7,183 nt of DNA from Spirochaetaceae bacterium. GTDB lineage: Bacteria; Spirochaetota; Spirochaetia; Treponematales; Breznakiellaceae. A program made the translations under genes and the position numbers. Location of the stretch: positions 1 to 7,183 of the forward strand of contig JAIRNN010000323.1 of the NCBI GenBank assembly GCA_031257995.1. Direction: 5' to 3'. Of this stretch, positions 1 through 5,920 are shown piece after piece. Within the stretch, counting starts at the first letter, position 1; each line of letters starts with the position of its first letter. The notes under the pieces were generated by a model. It saw only the letters and a list, made by a program, of their open reading frames with translations. It had not been told where the DNA came from and did no database searches.

Positions 1-60
1 TTCCTTCTCCTCCGTCTAGAATAACACAGTCTTTGCCCGGGGCAAGCCAAGATCCTGTCC

Positions 61-98
61 GGGGCAGCGGCGCCGAAACGCCGCTCCCCAGTTTTTTC
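61..98 (+). terminator. Rho-independent terminator of an upstream gene outside the window
   Basis: GGGG (61-64) pairs with CCCC (86-89), and AGCGGCG (66-72) pairs exactly with CGCCGCT (79-85). C65 is a single bulge and the loop is six bases (73-78). The stem is followed by AG and six Ts (92-97). This is a textbook intrinsic terminator on the plus strand; read from the minus strand there is no T run. It implies that a plus-strand gene ends at or just left of the window edge. In-frame stops are present at 16-18 and 22-24, but too little of that gene is visible to name it. Confidence 0.75.
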
Positions 99-333
99 TT
101 CGGCCGCCGTTGTGATTGGCATCTGTGACGGGGTCTGCCGGGGGGTTCCCCCCGGCCGTTCCCTCCCCGCGCGGAACAACCGGCGCCGGCCCCTGCATCC
201 CGTCAGATACAGGTTACCCCTTTTACAAAATAGCATAATGTATCCGTAGACCTTTTCATCTTTTTCACGCTTTTTTCGTGTTTGATTAAAGCAAAACCGC
301 CGCTCAACGCCTTATATAGTATGGAGGTTTTAT
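99..333. other. Intergenic region with GC palindromes, then an AT-rich leader
   Basis: Positions 99-200 are GC-rich and palindromic. A perfect 9-bp inverted repeat (137-145 with 148-156, a G run facing a C run) and a self-complementary CCGGCGCCGG near 180-189 are visible. From about 205 the sequence becomes AT-rich and leads into the gene at 334. A TTATATAGT stretch at 312-320 could be a -10 box, but I see no well-spaced -35 box. An open minus-strand frame of 60 codons (198-16) has the proline/glycine/arginine bias expected of a translated palindrome, so I do not call it a gene. Confidence 0.5.
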
Positions 334-840
334 ATGAATAAACCGAGAAAGTTACAACAGAACGTCTGGTACAAAGTGGGGTCGGAAATCAATATCGGCG
401 AGCCCTTGTTCCGGTTGCCGGAGGCGAAAGTACTCCTCCACCGGGTACTCCGTAAAACGAAAGCGCGTTACGGCTTCGAGATGCGCGGACTCCGGCTTGA
501 GGGGGCGCGGCTCACGTTTTACATCAAGCCCGACGACGGCCTCAAACTGCCGCTGATAATGCAGTGGCTGAAACAAACGTTTTCCGCCCGCTTCAACGTG
601 CTGACGGGACGGCTGGGGCACGTTTGGGGAAAACGGTACGAGTCGGAGATATTGTGGGAGGATCCGCCTGAGTGGGCGAAGGAGGTGGACTGGGAGGCGG
701 TGGGAACGCTGGCAAAAACGCCGATACCGGAGGTCATAACCTACACGTTGTTTTGGGGCAGCCCCCGGACGAATGGGATGGCAACGGAGAACCGTTTTTT
801 GTTCGCCATTTTCCCCAAACCCGCGTCCCCGTCCGGCTAA
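334..840 (+). CDS. REP-associated (IS200-like, Y1_Tnp) transposase relative, catalytically dead
   Basis: The 168-residue product has the outline of the Y1/REP-associated tyrosine transposase family. Residues 11-26 (VWYKVGSEINIGEPLF) match the N-terminal YHV.R...G..LF strand. Residues 32-48 form the helix before the active site. Residues 74-104 match the mq.lk...a..fN...gr.Gh.W..Ry.s segment. The usual MPNHVHLL motif (the HUH metal site) is replaced around 57-65 by GARLTFYIK with no histidines. The expected catalytic tyrosine (Y in ...k..Y....fN) is phenylalanine 83. The residue losses are visible; the conclusion that it cannot cut DNA is inference. The frame is intact, and GGAGG lies 6 bases before the ATG, so it is probably expressed. 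The C-terminal tail (about 105-168) is not one I can assign. It could be a domesticated DNA-binding protein or an inactive family member. Confidence 0.7.
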   Translation: MNKPRKLQQNVWYKVGSEINIGEPLFRLPEAKVLLHRVLRKTKARYGFEMRGLRLEGARLTFYIKPDDGLKLPLIMQWLKQTFSARFNVLTGRLGHVWGKRYESEILWEDPPEWAKEVDWEAVGTLAKTPIPEVITYTLFWGSPRTNGMATENRFLFAIFPKPASPSG

Positions 841-1099
841 CCGCCCATTTTACGGCAAAAAGGGGATTACAGGCAGCCCCGAAGCTCTCGACCGGAGATG
901 GCCGCAGAAGAGGTCTATCCCAACCGCAAGAGGTTTTGAAATAGGCTCAATAGTTTGTGTCTGTTCAAGTGGGGAAACTTGCGGTCCCGGGGATCTTCTA
1001 TCCATGGGGTGTTAAAAATTTTATGTGTTTATCATGGCGTTCATCTGCGGTTCTTGTGTTTCTAATGCCGTCTGACGGAGATGTTGCCGGGCAGATTTA
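841..1099. other. Intergenic region between convergent genes
   Basis: The plus-strand gene at 334 and the minus-strand gene at 2326 converge here. I see no intrinsic terminator with a T run for either gene. CCGTC-T-GACGG near 1068-1078 is an inverted repeat with a one-base centre and no U tract. Positions 1037-1052 (GCGTTCATCTGCGGTT) resemble the GCGTTCATCTGCG-type intergenic repeat seen scattered in many bacterial genomes; only one copy is present. Short open frames here have no recognisable product. Confidence 0.4.
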
Positions 1100-2326
1100 T
1101 CACATTTTCAGCTTGGACAAGAGGATGGTCTTGAACTTCGCCGCCTCCCCAAAGTCGGGATCCAGCGCGATGGCCGATTCACAGTCGGCAAGTGCCGCCG
1201 GATAATCGCCGATGTGGTAAAAGACCTGCGCGCGCCGGTAGAGCGCCCACGGCTGATAGGCGTTCATAGAAAGCGCTCGGGAAAAATCTTCGGCTGCCGC
1301 CGGGTAGTTTTTTTGGACTTGCCGGACAACGGCGCGATAGTAGATGGACTTGTATGCGGATGGGTCGAGGTTGAGCGACAGGGTAAAATCACCTGCGGCA
1401 TCCTCGTAGCGGGATTGGGCAAAGTAGGCCATACCTCGGTGCTTGTAGATGATTGAGGCGGTTTTTTCAGGCGGCTCAAGACTGAGGATATCCGAATAGA
1501 ACGAGATCGCCTTGTCAAGCTGCCCCTTGTTATGCGCGTAGAGCGCGTTCAGCAAAAGATCATCAATCGAACGGGACGAAACCGGCGCGGGAAACGTAAA
1601 TGCTTCGTCCTTCGCGTTCCCGTCTCCGGTAAGCGCCTCTCGAAAAATCGTATTGTCGGTAAACTCCTCGACCTTTTTGAAAAACGAGTCGTGCCGTTTA
1701 TCCAATTCGTACCGAAACTGACGCTGATACGTGCGGATTTCCTGAAAAGTCGTATCGGCAAGGAAAAGCATCGCGTTTACGGCGGCAAGTTTCCGCTTCA
1801 TCTGTTCGTCGTAGGGGGTAAACTCAGTCTTGTAGACCAGTTCATGCTCCACTTCCGCCCAAGCGTCTTGGAGAATCGTCCGTATCTGTATCTCGGCAAC
1901 AGTAACAAAATCATTCTTCCATTTCGCAAAAATCTCATCCGGCAACTTGACGAGGAGATGGATGGACTCGTAGCCGAATTCTTTGAACGAATAGTCGGAC
2001 CCTTTTTGTTCGATCTCAAAAACCGAAAACTTTTTCCGGCACGCCTCCTCGACCACCGCAATATCTTCAAGAAAGGGACAGACAACCCGTACACCGATCT
2101 GGTCGGGGATAAGGGCTTTATCCTGTTCAGGGTTTGCCCGCAGGTAACGAAGGTATTTTTTGTAAAAACTCTTAAAACTTTTGGGCCGCCCTTTCACGGT
2201 AAGATGCGTCATTGAGGCCAAGACATTTTTTTCGACATACTCGACCAATTCATGAGTGATGGATTCACGACATTCGCGCGTCTCTTCGTACTGTTTTTGG
2301 AGCGCCGCCTTATTGGGAAAAGTCAT
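1100..2326 (-). CDS. RelA/SpoT synthetase-domain protein with C-terminal TPR repeats
   Basis: 408 residues. Residues about 25-200 are a RelA/SpoT (p)ppGpp-synthetase fold: KGRPKSFKSFYKKY (45-58), DQIGVRVV (75-82, with the metal-binding Asp75), FGYESIHLLVK (117-127, with the nucleotide-stacking Tyr119) and EIQIRT (145-150, with catalytic Glu145), then AWAEVEHELVYK (155-166). All key residues are present, so activity is likely. There is no HD hydrolase domain and no TGS or ACT domain, unlike long Rel proteins, so it resembles small alarmone synthetases. After a helical linker come about four TPR units (about 255-405), for example YFAQSRYEDAAGDFTLSLNLDP, normally a protein-binding scaffold. The product (ppGpp, ppApp or another pyrophosphorylated nucleotide or RNA) cannot be told from sequence. 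The start at 2326 was chosen because an upstream in-frame ATG at 2380 lies inside a terminator hairpin; an AGG 6 bases before 2326 is a weak ribosome site. No antitoxin-like partner is adjacent. Confidence 0.85.
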   Translation of the reverse strand: MTFPNKAALQKQYEETRECRESITHELVEYVEKNVLASMTHLTVKGRPKSFKSFYKKYLRYLRANPEQDKALIPDQIGVRVVCPFLEDIAVVEEACRKKFSVFEIEQKGSDYSFKEFGYESIHLLVKLPDEIFAKWKNDFVTVAEIQIRTILQDAWAEVEHELVYKTEFTPYDEQMKRKLAAVNAMLFLADTTFQEIRTYQRQFRYELDKRHDSFFKKVEEFTDNTIFREALTGDGNAKDEAFTFPAPVSSRSIDDLLLNALYAHNKGQLDKAISFYSDILSLEPPEKTASIIYKHRGMAYFAQSRYEDAAGDFTLSLNLDPSAYKSIYYRAVVRQVQKNYPAAAEDFSRALSMNAYQPWALYRRAQVFYHIGDYPAALADCESAIALDPDFGEAAKFKTILLSKLKM

Positions 2327-2344
2327 TGTAACCTGTTTGATCCG

Positions 2345-2395
2345 GTCAAAAAGAAACACGTTGATCGGCATTGATGCCAACCAACGTGTTTCTTT
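2345..2395 (-). terminator. Stem-loop terminator between flaA and the RelA-TPR gene
   Basis: A perfect 14-bp inverted repeat (2350-2363 with 2382-2395, AAAGAAACACGTTG and its complement) encloses a second dyad (GGCAT 2367-2371, ATGCC 2374-2378). Read on the minus strand, the distal arm ends TTTCTTTTT. It lies about 30 bases past the flaA stop. A T-rich stretch also follows on the plus strand, so it may work in both directions. Because only about 20 bases separate it from the RelA-TPR start, it could also attenuate read-through into that gene. Confidence 0.75.
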
Positions 2396-2423
2396 AGATT
2401 AAGTGTTTTTTACGAGAAAGCGT

Positions 2424-3488
2424 TTACTCGGTCTGCTCGTCACCTAAAGTATTCGGCGTAGCCGGCCAAATTTCCGTGGCCTGTCTCTGGTTTTCGACAT
2501 AACGAAGAACCTGATCAATCCCGAAGTTTTTGCTGTCACGCGCCGCCTTCTCCGCTTCTCGGTCATTGCGAATACGCCAAGTAGCTTCATCATCAATATC
2601 AGCAGCCTGGTCGTCATGCGCTCTATCGTAAATGACCTCTACATCCTTGAAATAGGTGATAAAGTCCCCGCCGGGAGATGCCGCGTCACGCTTGATAAGA
2701 AATCCGACAAATTTAATGTAGGAAGAGTTTGCCGGATACAGCGGGTAGAGCCGCATCGTTCTCGCGCGAATATCCTGAATATATGAAGGATTGTCCCATG
2801 TGAGCCGCGCCCATCCGTCATAGTTCAAGTATCCCATCGGAACAACCTGCTGCTCACCCAGATCGTTCTCGAACACGACAGACAAGGAATGAGGAAAGTT
2901 TAGGCCGTACACGCGTACCGCAATCGACTTAATCGCGCCGACATTCTTAAGGACACCGTAACCGTCTTCAAACCGGGATGGGGCATAAAAATCCTGAGTG
3001 TCGAGGTCGGCGGGGGTAATCGTACCGTCTTCCTCAACGGTGGAGAATTCATACGCGGGAATGTCAAAAGACGGCTTGATCAGCGCCCAGGAGTTGTAGG
3101 GTTCCACCGGAAAATGCACCCGGGCACCCATTACCGGCTGTTCACCCTCAAAAAACCCCTTCGACGTAGCCCGCGTCACATAACTCAAACTGTTATTCGT
3201 CACGGACTGGGACGAGGACGCGAGTGTTACCAGCCAGCCTCCCTCCATCCTCGATTCCGTCACCTCTCTCGGCGTTTTCAACACGAGAGATGTTTTGAGC
3301 TGCGCCCGCTGTTCAGCCGTAAAGCTGTTACCCTGCGTTGTTCCAGAATAATCCATCAGCGTTTGCCGGTTCTCCCCGCTGTCCAGATCGGGGATCAGCT
3401 TAGAAAAATCGATCAGAATATTCTTGTCTGCAAAAGCATTGCCGACAGAAATAACCACAACCGCAACCAACATGAATATCCGCTTCAT
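2424..3488 (-). CDS. flaA: Flagellar filament outer-layer (sheath) protein FlaA
   Basis: 354 residues, close to the usual spirochete FlaA length of about 350. A Sec signal peptide is clear: MKR, a hydrophobic stretch (residues 4-15), then NAFA before DKN, so cleavage is likely after Ala20. The body matches treponemal FlaA in character: NILIDFSKL after cleavage, the MEGGW segment, a SWALIKPSFDIPAYEF-type block, IAVRVYGLNFPHSL, YLNYDGWARLTWDNP and TYFKDVEVIYDRA. FlaA is exported to the periplasm and coats the FlaB core of the endoflagella, affecting filament stiffness and cell motility. The start is set by AGGAG 7 bases upstream. A longer in-frame start at 3545 falls at the predicted transcription start and would put 19 charged residues before the signal peptide, so it was rejected. 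The gene has its own promoter and a terminator follows it. Confidence 0.95.
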   Translation of the reverse strand: MKRIFMLVAVVVISVGNAFADKNILIDFSKLIPDLDSGENRQTLMDYSGTTQGNSFTAEQRAQLKTSLVLKTPREVTESRMEGGWLVTLASSSQSVTNNSLSYVTRATSKGFFEGEQPVMGARVHFPVEPYNSWALIKPSFDIPAYEFSTVEEDGTITPADLDTQDFYAPSRFEDGYGVLKNVGAIKSIAVRVYGLNFPHSLSVVFENDLGEQQVVPMGYLNYDGWARLTWDNPSYIQDIRARTMRLYPLYPANSSYIKFVGFLIKRDAASPGGDFITYFKDVEVIYDRAHDDQAADIDDEATWRIRNDREAEKAARDSKNFGIDQVLRYVENQRQATEIWPATPNTLGDEQTE

Positions 3489-3544
3489 AATATAGCTCCT
3501 TTCTCCGGACCATACCGTCCGAATTTTCCTTGTAAATTTTCTCA
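3489..3544 (-). promoter_or_regulatory. flaA 5' leader with hairpin and clustered GGA motifs
   Basis: The predicted untranslated leader is about 56 bases. It carries a 5-bp hairpin (CGGAC at 3521-3517 with GTCCG at 3510-3506, loop of six), just upstream of the AGGAG ribosome site (3500-3496). Four GGA triplets lie in about 35 bases, including one in the ribosome site. This pattern fits CsrA-type translational control, known for the flaB leader of Borrelia burgdorferi, but no GGA sits in the loop as would be ideal. The structure is visible; the regulation is inference. Confidence 0.4.
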
Positions 3545-3550
3545 TACCTC

Positions 3551-3579
3551 ATTCTAGCACAATGCAAAAAACTTGTCAA
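3551..3579 (-). promoter_or_regulatory. Sigma-70 promoter of flaA
   Basis: Read on the minus strand, TTGACA (3579-3574) and TAGAAT (3556-3551) are separated by exactly 17 bases. This is one mismatch from full consensus. The predicted start of transcription is near 3544. No sigma-28 flagellar consensus is seen, which agrees with flaA genes of spirochetes being driven by the housekeeping factor. Confidence 0.85.
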
Positions 3580-3644
3580 GCACTTATTGCCAAAATTGTC
3601 GGTATTTGCGTGATTTTTTTCAAAACCACAGCCCCTATCTTTCT

Positions 3645-3673
3645 ATTTTCGCCCAAATAAAAAAAATTGTCAA
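3645..3673 (-). promoter_or_regulatory. Possible second upstream promoter of flaA
   Basis: A perfect TTGACA (3673-3668) overlaps the stop codon of the GerMN gene. A 17-base spacer rich in T leads to GAAAAT (3650-3645), which matches the -10 consensus at four of six positions. It might add to flaA transcription. The T8 run alone has no stem in front of it, so I do not call it a terminator. Confidence 0.3.
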
Positions 3674-4131
3674 GGGGCAGCCTCACGTCCATCGATAAAA
3701 ATCTCAATGTTTTTCAACCGGCGGAAGTTCCGCCCCACGTCTTTCCTCAGTATGTCAACCGCCCGCATCGAATCAATGACATAACCACCTTCCGCGCCGC
3801 TGACCCCAGCCAATGCCGTCTGAGGGGGAAGCCCAATAAAGGCTGTCTCCCCGTCAACGATACAGGACTGGACGGTTCCGGCCGGGAAGAACCCCGCCGC
3901 CCCGTACGACAGCGGGCCCAGCAACACTTCTTCCACATACTGCCTCACCCTCGCGTCAAGGCCCCGCGCGGCGGGATTTTTCACTACCCGGTCTTCGATA
4001 AAAGGCTTCCCGTCCGCCACCGTGTAAAAAGCCATCACAACACGGCTCGCGTCGCGCAGAAGAAAATCCGCCGCAGCGAAGGCGGCCAGCAGCCCCATCC
4101 CGGCAAGCGCCAACACACGCACCTTCTTCAT
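3670..4131 (-). CDS. GerMN-domain exported or membrane-anchored protein
   Basis: 153 residues. A positively charged start (MKKVR) and a hydrophobic stretch (about 6-25) form a signal anchor or uncleaved signal, so the rest should face the periplasm. Residues about 60-150 fit the GerMN (sporulation/spore germination) domain: YVEEVLLGPLSYGAAGFFPAGT (65-86), an alternating DGETAFIGLPP strand (93-103), and the closing NFRRLKNIEIFIDG (135-148). GerMN domains outside spore formers are common in envelope proteins, and their biochemical role is unknown. It lies between an amidase and flaA, as I recall the equivalent small gene (TP0248) does in T. pallidum, which suggests an envelope role. No good ribosome site is seen: GGAG is 13 bases upstream. 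Translation may rely on coupling to the ORF ending 4 bases before this ATG. Confidence 0.7.
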   Translation of the reverse strand: MKKVRVLALAGMGLLAAFAAADFLLRDASRVVMAFYTVADGKPFIEDRVVKNPAARGLDARVRQYVEEVLLGPLSYGAAGFFPAGTVQSCIVDGETAFIGLPPQTALAGVSGAEGGYVIDSMRAVDILRKDVGRNFRRLKNIEIFIDGREAAP

Positions 4132-4135
4132 TTTT

Positions 4136-4360
4136 TCAACGGCACTCCGCCGGGATTCGGGGGCGTTGCGGGGGGTGTCCCCCGCTGAGGGGGGTAGCGG
4201 AAGAATTGCTCCAGGCCGTAGGCCCTACGCGATTCTTTTGGAGTTTCGTACGGGGCTGCGCCCCGCACAAAACTCCACCCCCAGATGGCCGGAGCAAGTC
4301 TGGAGCGAGGGGGGAGACTTCCCCCTCCTTATCTTTCTTGAAAACAACAATCTCTTTCAT
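4136..4360 (-). CDS. Repeat-derived small ORF bridging the amidase and GerMN genes
   Basis: 74 codons. The ATG overlaps the amidase stop as ATGA, and the TGA lies 4 bases before the GerMN ATG. Only the first 13 or so residues (MKEIVVFKKDKEG) look like ordinary protein. The rest is a translated palindromic repeat, rich in Pro, Gly, Ser and Arg, with no known domain. It may be a stable peptide, or simply a frame kept open so that ribosomes pass from the amidase gene to the GerMN gene. Existence as a functional protein is doubtful; the open frame and tight spacing are directly seen. Confidence 0.3.
   Translation of the reverse strand: MKEIVVFKKDKEGEVSPLAPDLLRPSGGGVLCGAQPRTKLQKNRVGPTAWSNSSATPLSGGHPPQRPRIPAECR
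4145..4327. repeat. GC-rich composite palindromic repeat
   Basis: At least four hairpins are packed in about 180 bases. A G-run/C-run dyad lies at about 4170-4183. AAGAATTGC (4201-4209) faces GCGATTCTT (4229-4237) around GGCC-GTA-GGCC. The longest runs 4240-4276: GGAGTTT pairs with AAACTCC, GT with AC, and CGGGGC with GCCCCG around a 3-base loop. A last G-run/C-run dyad lies at about 4308-4327. The composition differs sharply from both flanking genes. This looks like a dispersed intergenic repeat that has landed in an operon; no transposase is present and no other copy is in the window. Confidence 0.6.
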
Positions 4361-5439
4361 TTTAACGCGATAAATCCTCCGCTCCGCTCAAACCGGGCGA
4401 TAAAATCCTGCAAGCCAGTATATATCGCGTCGCTAAACGTTTTCAAGCCCGCCGGATCGGAGAGCAAAATCGCGTCCTCCCGGTTGGTGACGAATCCGAG
4501 TTCCACGAGAACCGCCGGCATTTTCGAATTTTTCACCACATACCACTGCTCGGCCTTGATCCCGCGCGAAGGGAATGACGCGGGAAACTTGTCCTTGAAA
4601 CCGGCGAGGATCGAGTCGGCGATCATCACGCTTTCCTTCGTAAACTCCTCGTCCAACATCGCGTTCTGGATGGGCAGGAGGGATGCCGGGGTCTGTCCCC
4701 CGCCGTCAAGAAGATCGCGCCGGTATTCCGGTGTAAGATACCACACCTCGTAGCCGCGCGCCCTCTGGTTAAACGAGGCGTTCGCGTGAACCGAGACATA
4801 GATGATTGCCTCGTTTTCCCGCAGGGGCACCGAGTTAGCGATCACCGTCCGGTCGTCCAGGCTTGGATAGGTGTCGCCGGTACGTGTCATAAGGATTTTC
4901 TTGTCGGGATAGGCCGTTTTGAGCGCGGCGTACAGTTCTTGGGAAACTTTGAGTACTACGTCTTTTTCGGTAACGGTCACTTTCTTTCCATTGATAGTGT
5001 GCGTCCCTTGCGCCCCCGCGTCTTTGCCGCCGTGTCCCGGATCGATGATGACCGCCGCGATACGGTAACGTTCCTTGTCCTGATTGACGGCCTCGGCAAA
5101 CAGGTTCTTCATCGATGCGATAAACGTGTTCGGAAAGAGGAGCGCGCCGCCTTCCGTGTAAGGCGTGTCGGTGCTGATGAGGCGGGTGTTATCGAAGAGT
5201 ACCAGCGTCTGGTTGCCCCGCGTTCCCACCGTAAATGCCGCGTCGTGCCCGCCCATGTCGATCCGACCCTGCCTGAGCAGCGGGTTGTAGCGAATGTTGC
5301 ATCCCAGCGCCGTGAGTGCCTGCGGCAAGGTGAGCGCGCTTTCGGCAGCGTACAGTTCCGGCACACTAAGCGCGCCCGGCACGACAAAAACAATGAGATA
5401 TACAAGAACGGCGCGATGCTTCCGTGTAATTCCAGTCAT
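4357..5439 (-). CDS. N-acetylmuramoyl-L-alanine amidase (Amidase_3 family)
   Basis: 360 residues; cleaves the bond between N-acetylmuramic acid and L-alanine in periplasmic peptidoglycan. The N-terminus is a signal peptide: KHR, a hydrophobic run (about 10-26), then LYA-AES near 31. Residues about 35-115 resemble the copper-amine-oxidase-N-like domain (short strands, ALG.N.RY, VGTRGN) often placed before secreted hydrolases. The zinc amidase domain spans about 128-350: IDPGHGG (132-138, His136), Glu158 in TEKDVVLK, SVHANAS (216-222, His218), and VELGFVTN (312-319, catalytic Glu313). All metal and catalytic residues are intact, so it should be active, probably in daughter-cell separation or wall remodelling for the endoflagella. 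The ATG at 5439 was chosen over an in-frame GTG at 5499 because it begins the signal peptide directly. No strong ribosome site is seen before either. Confidence 0.92.
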   Translation of the reverse strand: MTGITRKHRAVLVYLIVFVVPGALSVPELYAAESALTLPQALTALGCNIRYNPLLRQGRIDMGGHDAAFTVGTRGNQTLVLFDNTRLISTDTPYTEGGALLFPNTFIASMKNLFAEAVNQDKERYRIAAVIIDPGHGGKDAGAQGTHTINGKKVTVTEKDVVLKVSQELYAALKTAYPDKKILMTRTGDTYPSLDDRTVIANSVPLRENEAIIYVSVHANASFNQRARGYEVWYLTPEYRRDLLDGGGQTPASLLPIQNAMLDEEFTKESVMIADSILAGFKDKFPASFPSRGIKAEQWYVVKNSKMPAVLVELGFVTNREDAILLSDPAGLKTFSDAIYTGLQDFIARFERSGGFIALK

Positions 5440-5571
5440 CGGATAGAGCCCTATATATATTATCGGCAGAATCCGGCGTTTTCCACAGGGCTCACTCACG
5501 GACGAGCCGCCGGCTTTTCATTCCGGCACCCGGAAATAGAAAGGCCGTGTATTCCGATGATAAATTCGCTT

Positions 5572-5618
5572 ATAATCCCGCATCATCTTTATTTGTTTCA
5601 ATCAGGATGTAACCTGAT
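5572..5618 (-). promoter_or_regulatory. Possible amidase promoter with adjoining dyad
   Basis: On the minus strand TTGAAA (5601-5596) is followed after 18 bases by GATTAT (5577-5572), a moderate sigma-70 match. A perfect inverted repeat, ATCAGG-six bases-CCTGAT (5618-5601), shares its last base with the -35 box. It could be an operator. The leader to the amidase ATG would be about 125 bases. This is the best candidate in the region but not a strong one. Confidence 0.3.
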
Positions 5619-5636
5619 AGTCATTTATCATATGGG

Positions 5637-5733
5637 AACTTCTAAAAACTGAAGTTTTTAGAAGTTTTCCACTGAAAACGCGTGTTTTGTGTCTGTAAGA
5701 CATCTCTAAAAACTAACCGAGTTTTTAGAGATG
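5637..5733. repeat. Cluster of four hairpins with a shared TCTAAAAACT core
   Basis: Four inverted repeats follow one another. A 14-bp perfect stem (5637-5650 with 5653-5666, 2-base loop). AAAAC/GTTTT (5675-5679 with 5684-5688). TGTCT/AGACA (5690-5694 with 5698-5702). A second 14-bp perfect stem (5701-5714 with 5720-5733, 5-base loop). The outer two share TCTAAAAACT and its complement, so either arm can pair with the other hairpin. It looks like a tandem or composite dispersed repeat. It abuts exactly the start of a truncated gene. Confidence 0.65.
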
Positions 5734-5920
5734 CCCCTATTATGGTGATGAAAAAATCCCGGCGTTTGCTCCCGTGGAGAATTATGATGTTGTCTATATC
5801 AATTCCGTGAATGAGGAGAGGGCGTTTGGAACATTGGCCAATGCGGGCCTGGATGGAAGCGGAGTTTTGAAAATAAGAATAACCGGCGGGATATATGTAT
5901 GGAAAAAATATTTGCAATAA
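5729..5920 (+). pseudogene. 3' remnant of an unrecognised gene
   Basis: An open frame of 63 codons runs from just after a TAG inside the hairpin repeat to a TAA. It has no start codon and no ribosome site, but the composition is that of a real protein: PYYGDEKIPAFAPVENYD, then VVYINSVNEERAFGTLANAG, then LDGSGVLKIRITGGIYVWKKYLQ at the end. I do not recognise the family with certainty. The pattern YD-VV-Y-I-x-S, a helix, then AGL and a short strand, resembles the last part of Rossmann-like domains found in sugar or polysaccharide biosynthesis proteins. That would fit the glycosyltransferase nearby, but it is a guess. The 5' part seems to have been lost at the repeat boundary. Confidence 0.55.

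Noticed and set aside
1..20. Minus-strand GGAGGA near the edge that could be a ribosome site for a gene to the left
   Set aside because: The strong plus-strand terminator at 61-98 argues that a plus-strand gene ends there; no start codon is visible.
16..198. 60-codon minus-strand open frame
   Set aside because: It reads through a terminator and GC palindromes, with Pro/Gly/Arg bias and no ribosome site or family resemblance.
1532..2215. Long plus-strand open frame (227 codons) opposite the RelA-TPR gene
   Set aside because: It is antisense to conserved synthetase motifs and has no recognisable domain.
1100..2326. Toxin-antitoxin pair built on the synthetase domain
   Set aside because: No small partner gene lies on either side; the neighbours are flaA and an intergenic region.
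3489..3545. Longer N-terminus for FlaA starting at 3545
   Set aside because: That ATG falls at the predicted transcription start and would bury the signal peptide; AGGAG fits the ATG at 3488.
4786..5652. Long plus-strand open frame (288 codons) opposite the amidase
   Set aside because: It is antisense to the catalytic domain, Arg/Val-rich, and without family features.
5637..5733. CRISPR-like array
   Set aside because: Only two similar units, each fully palindromic, with no regular spacers and no cas genes.
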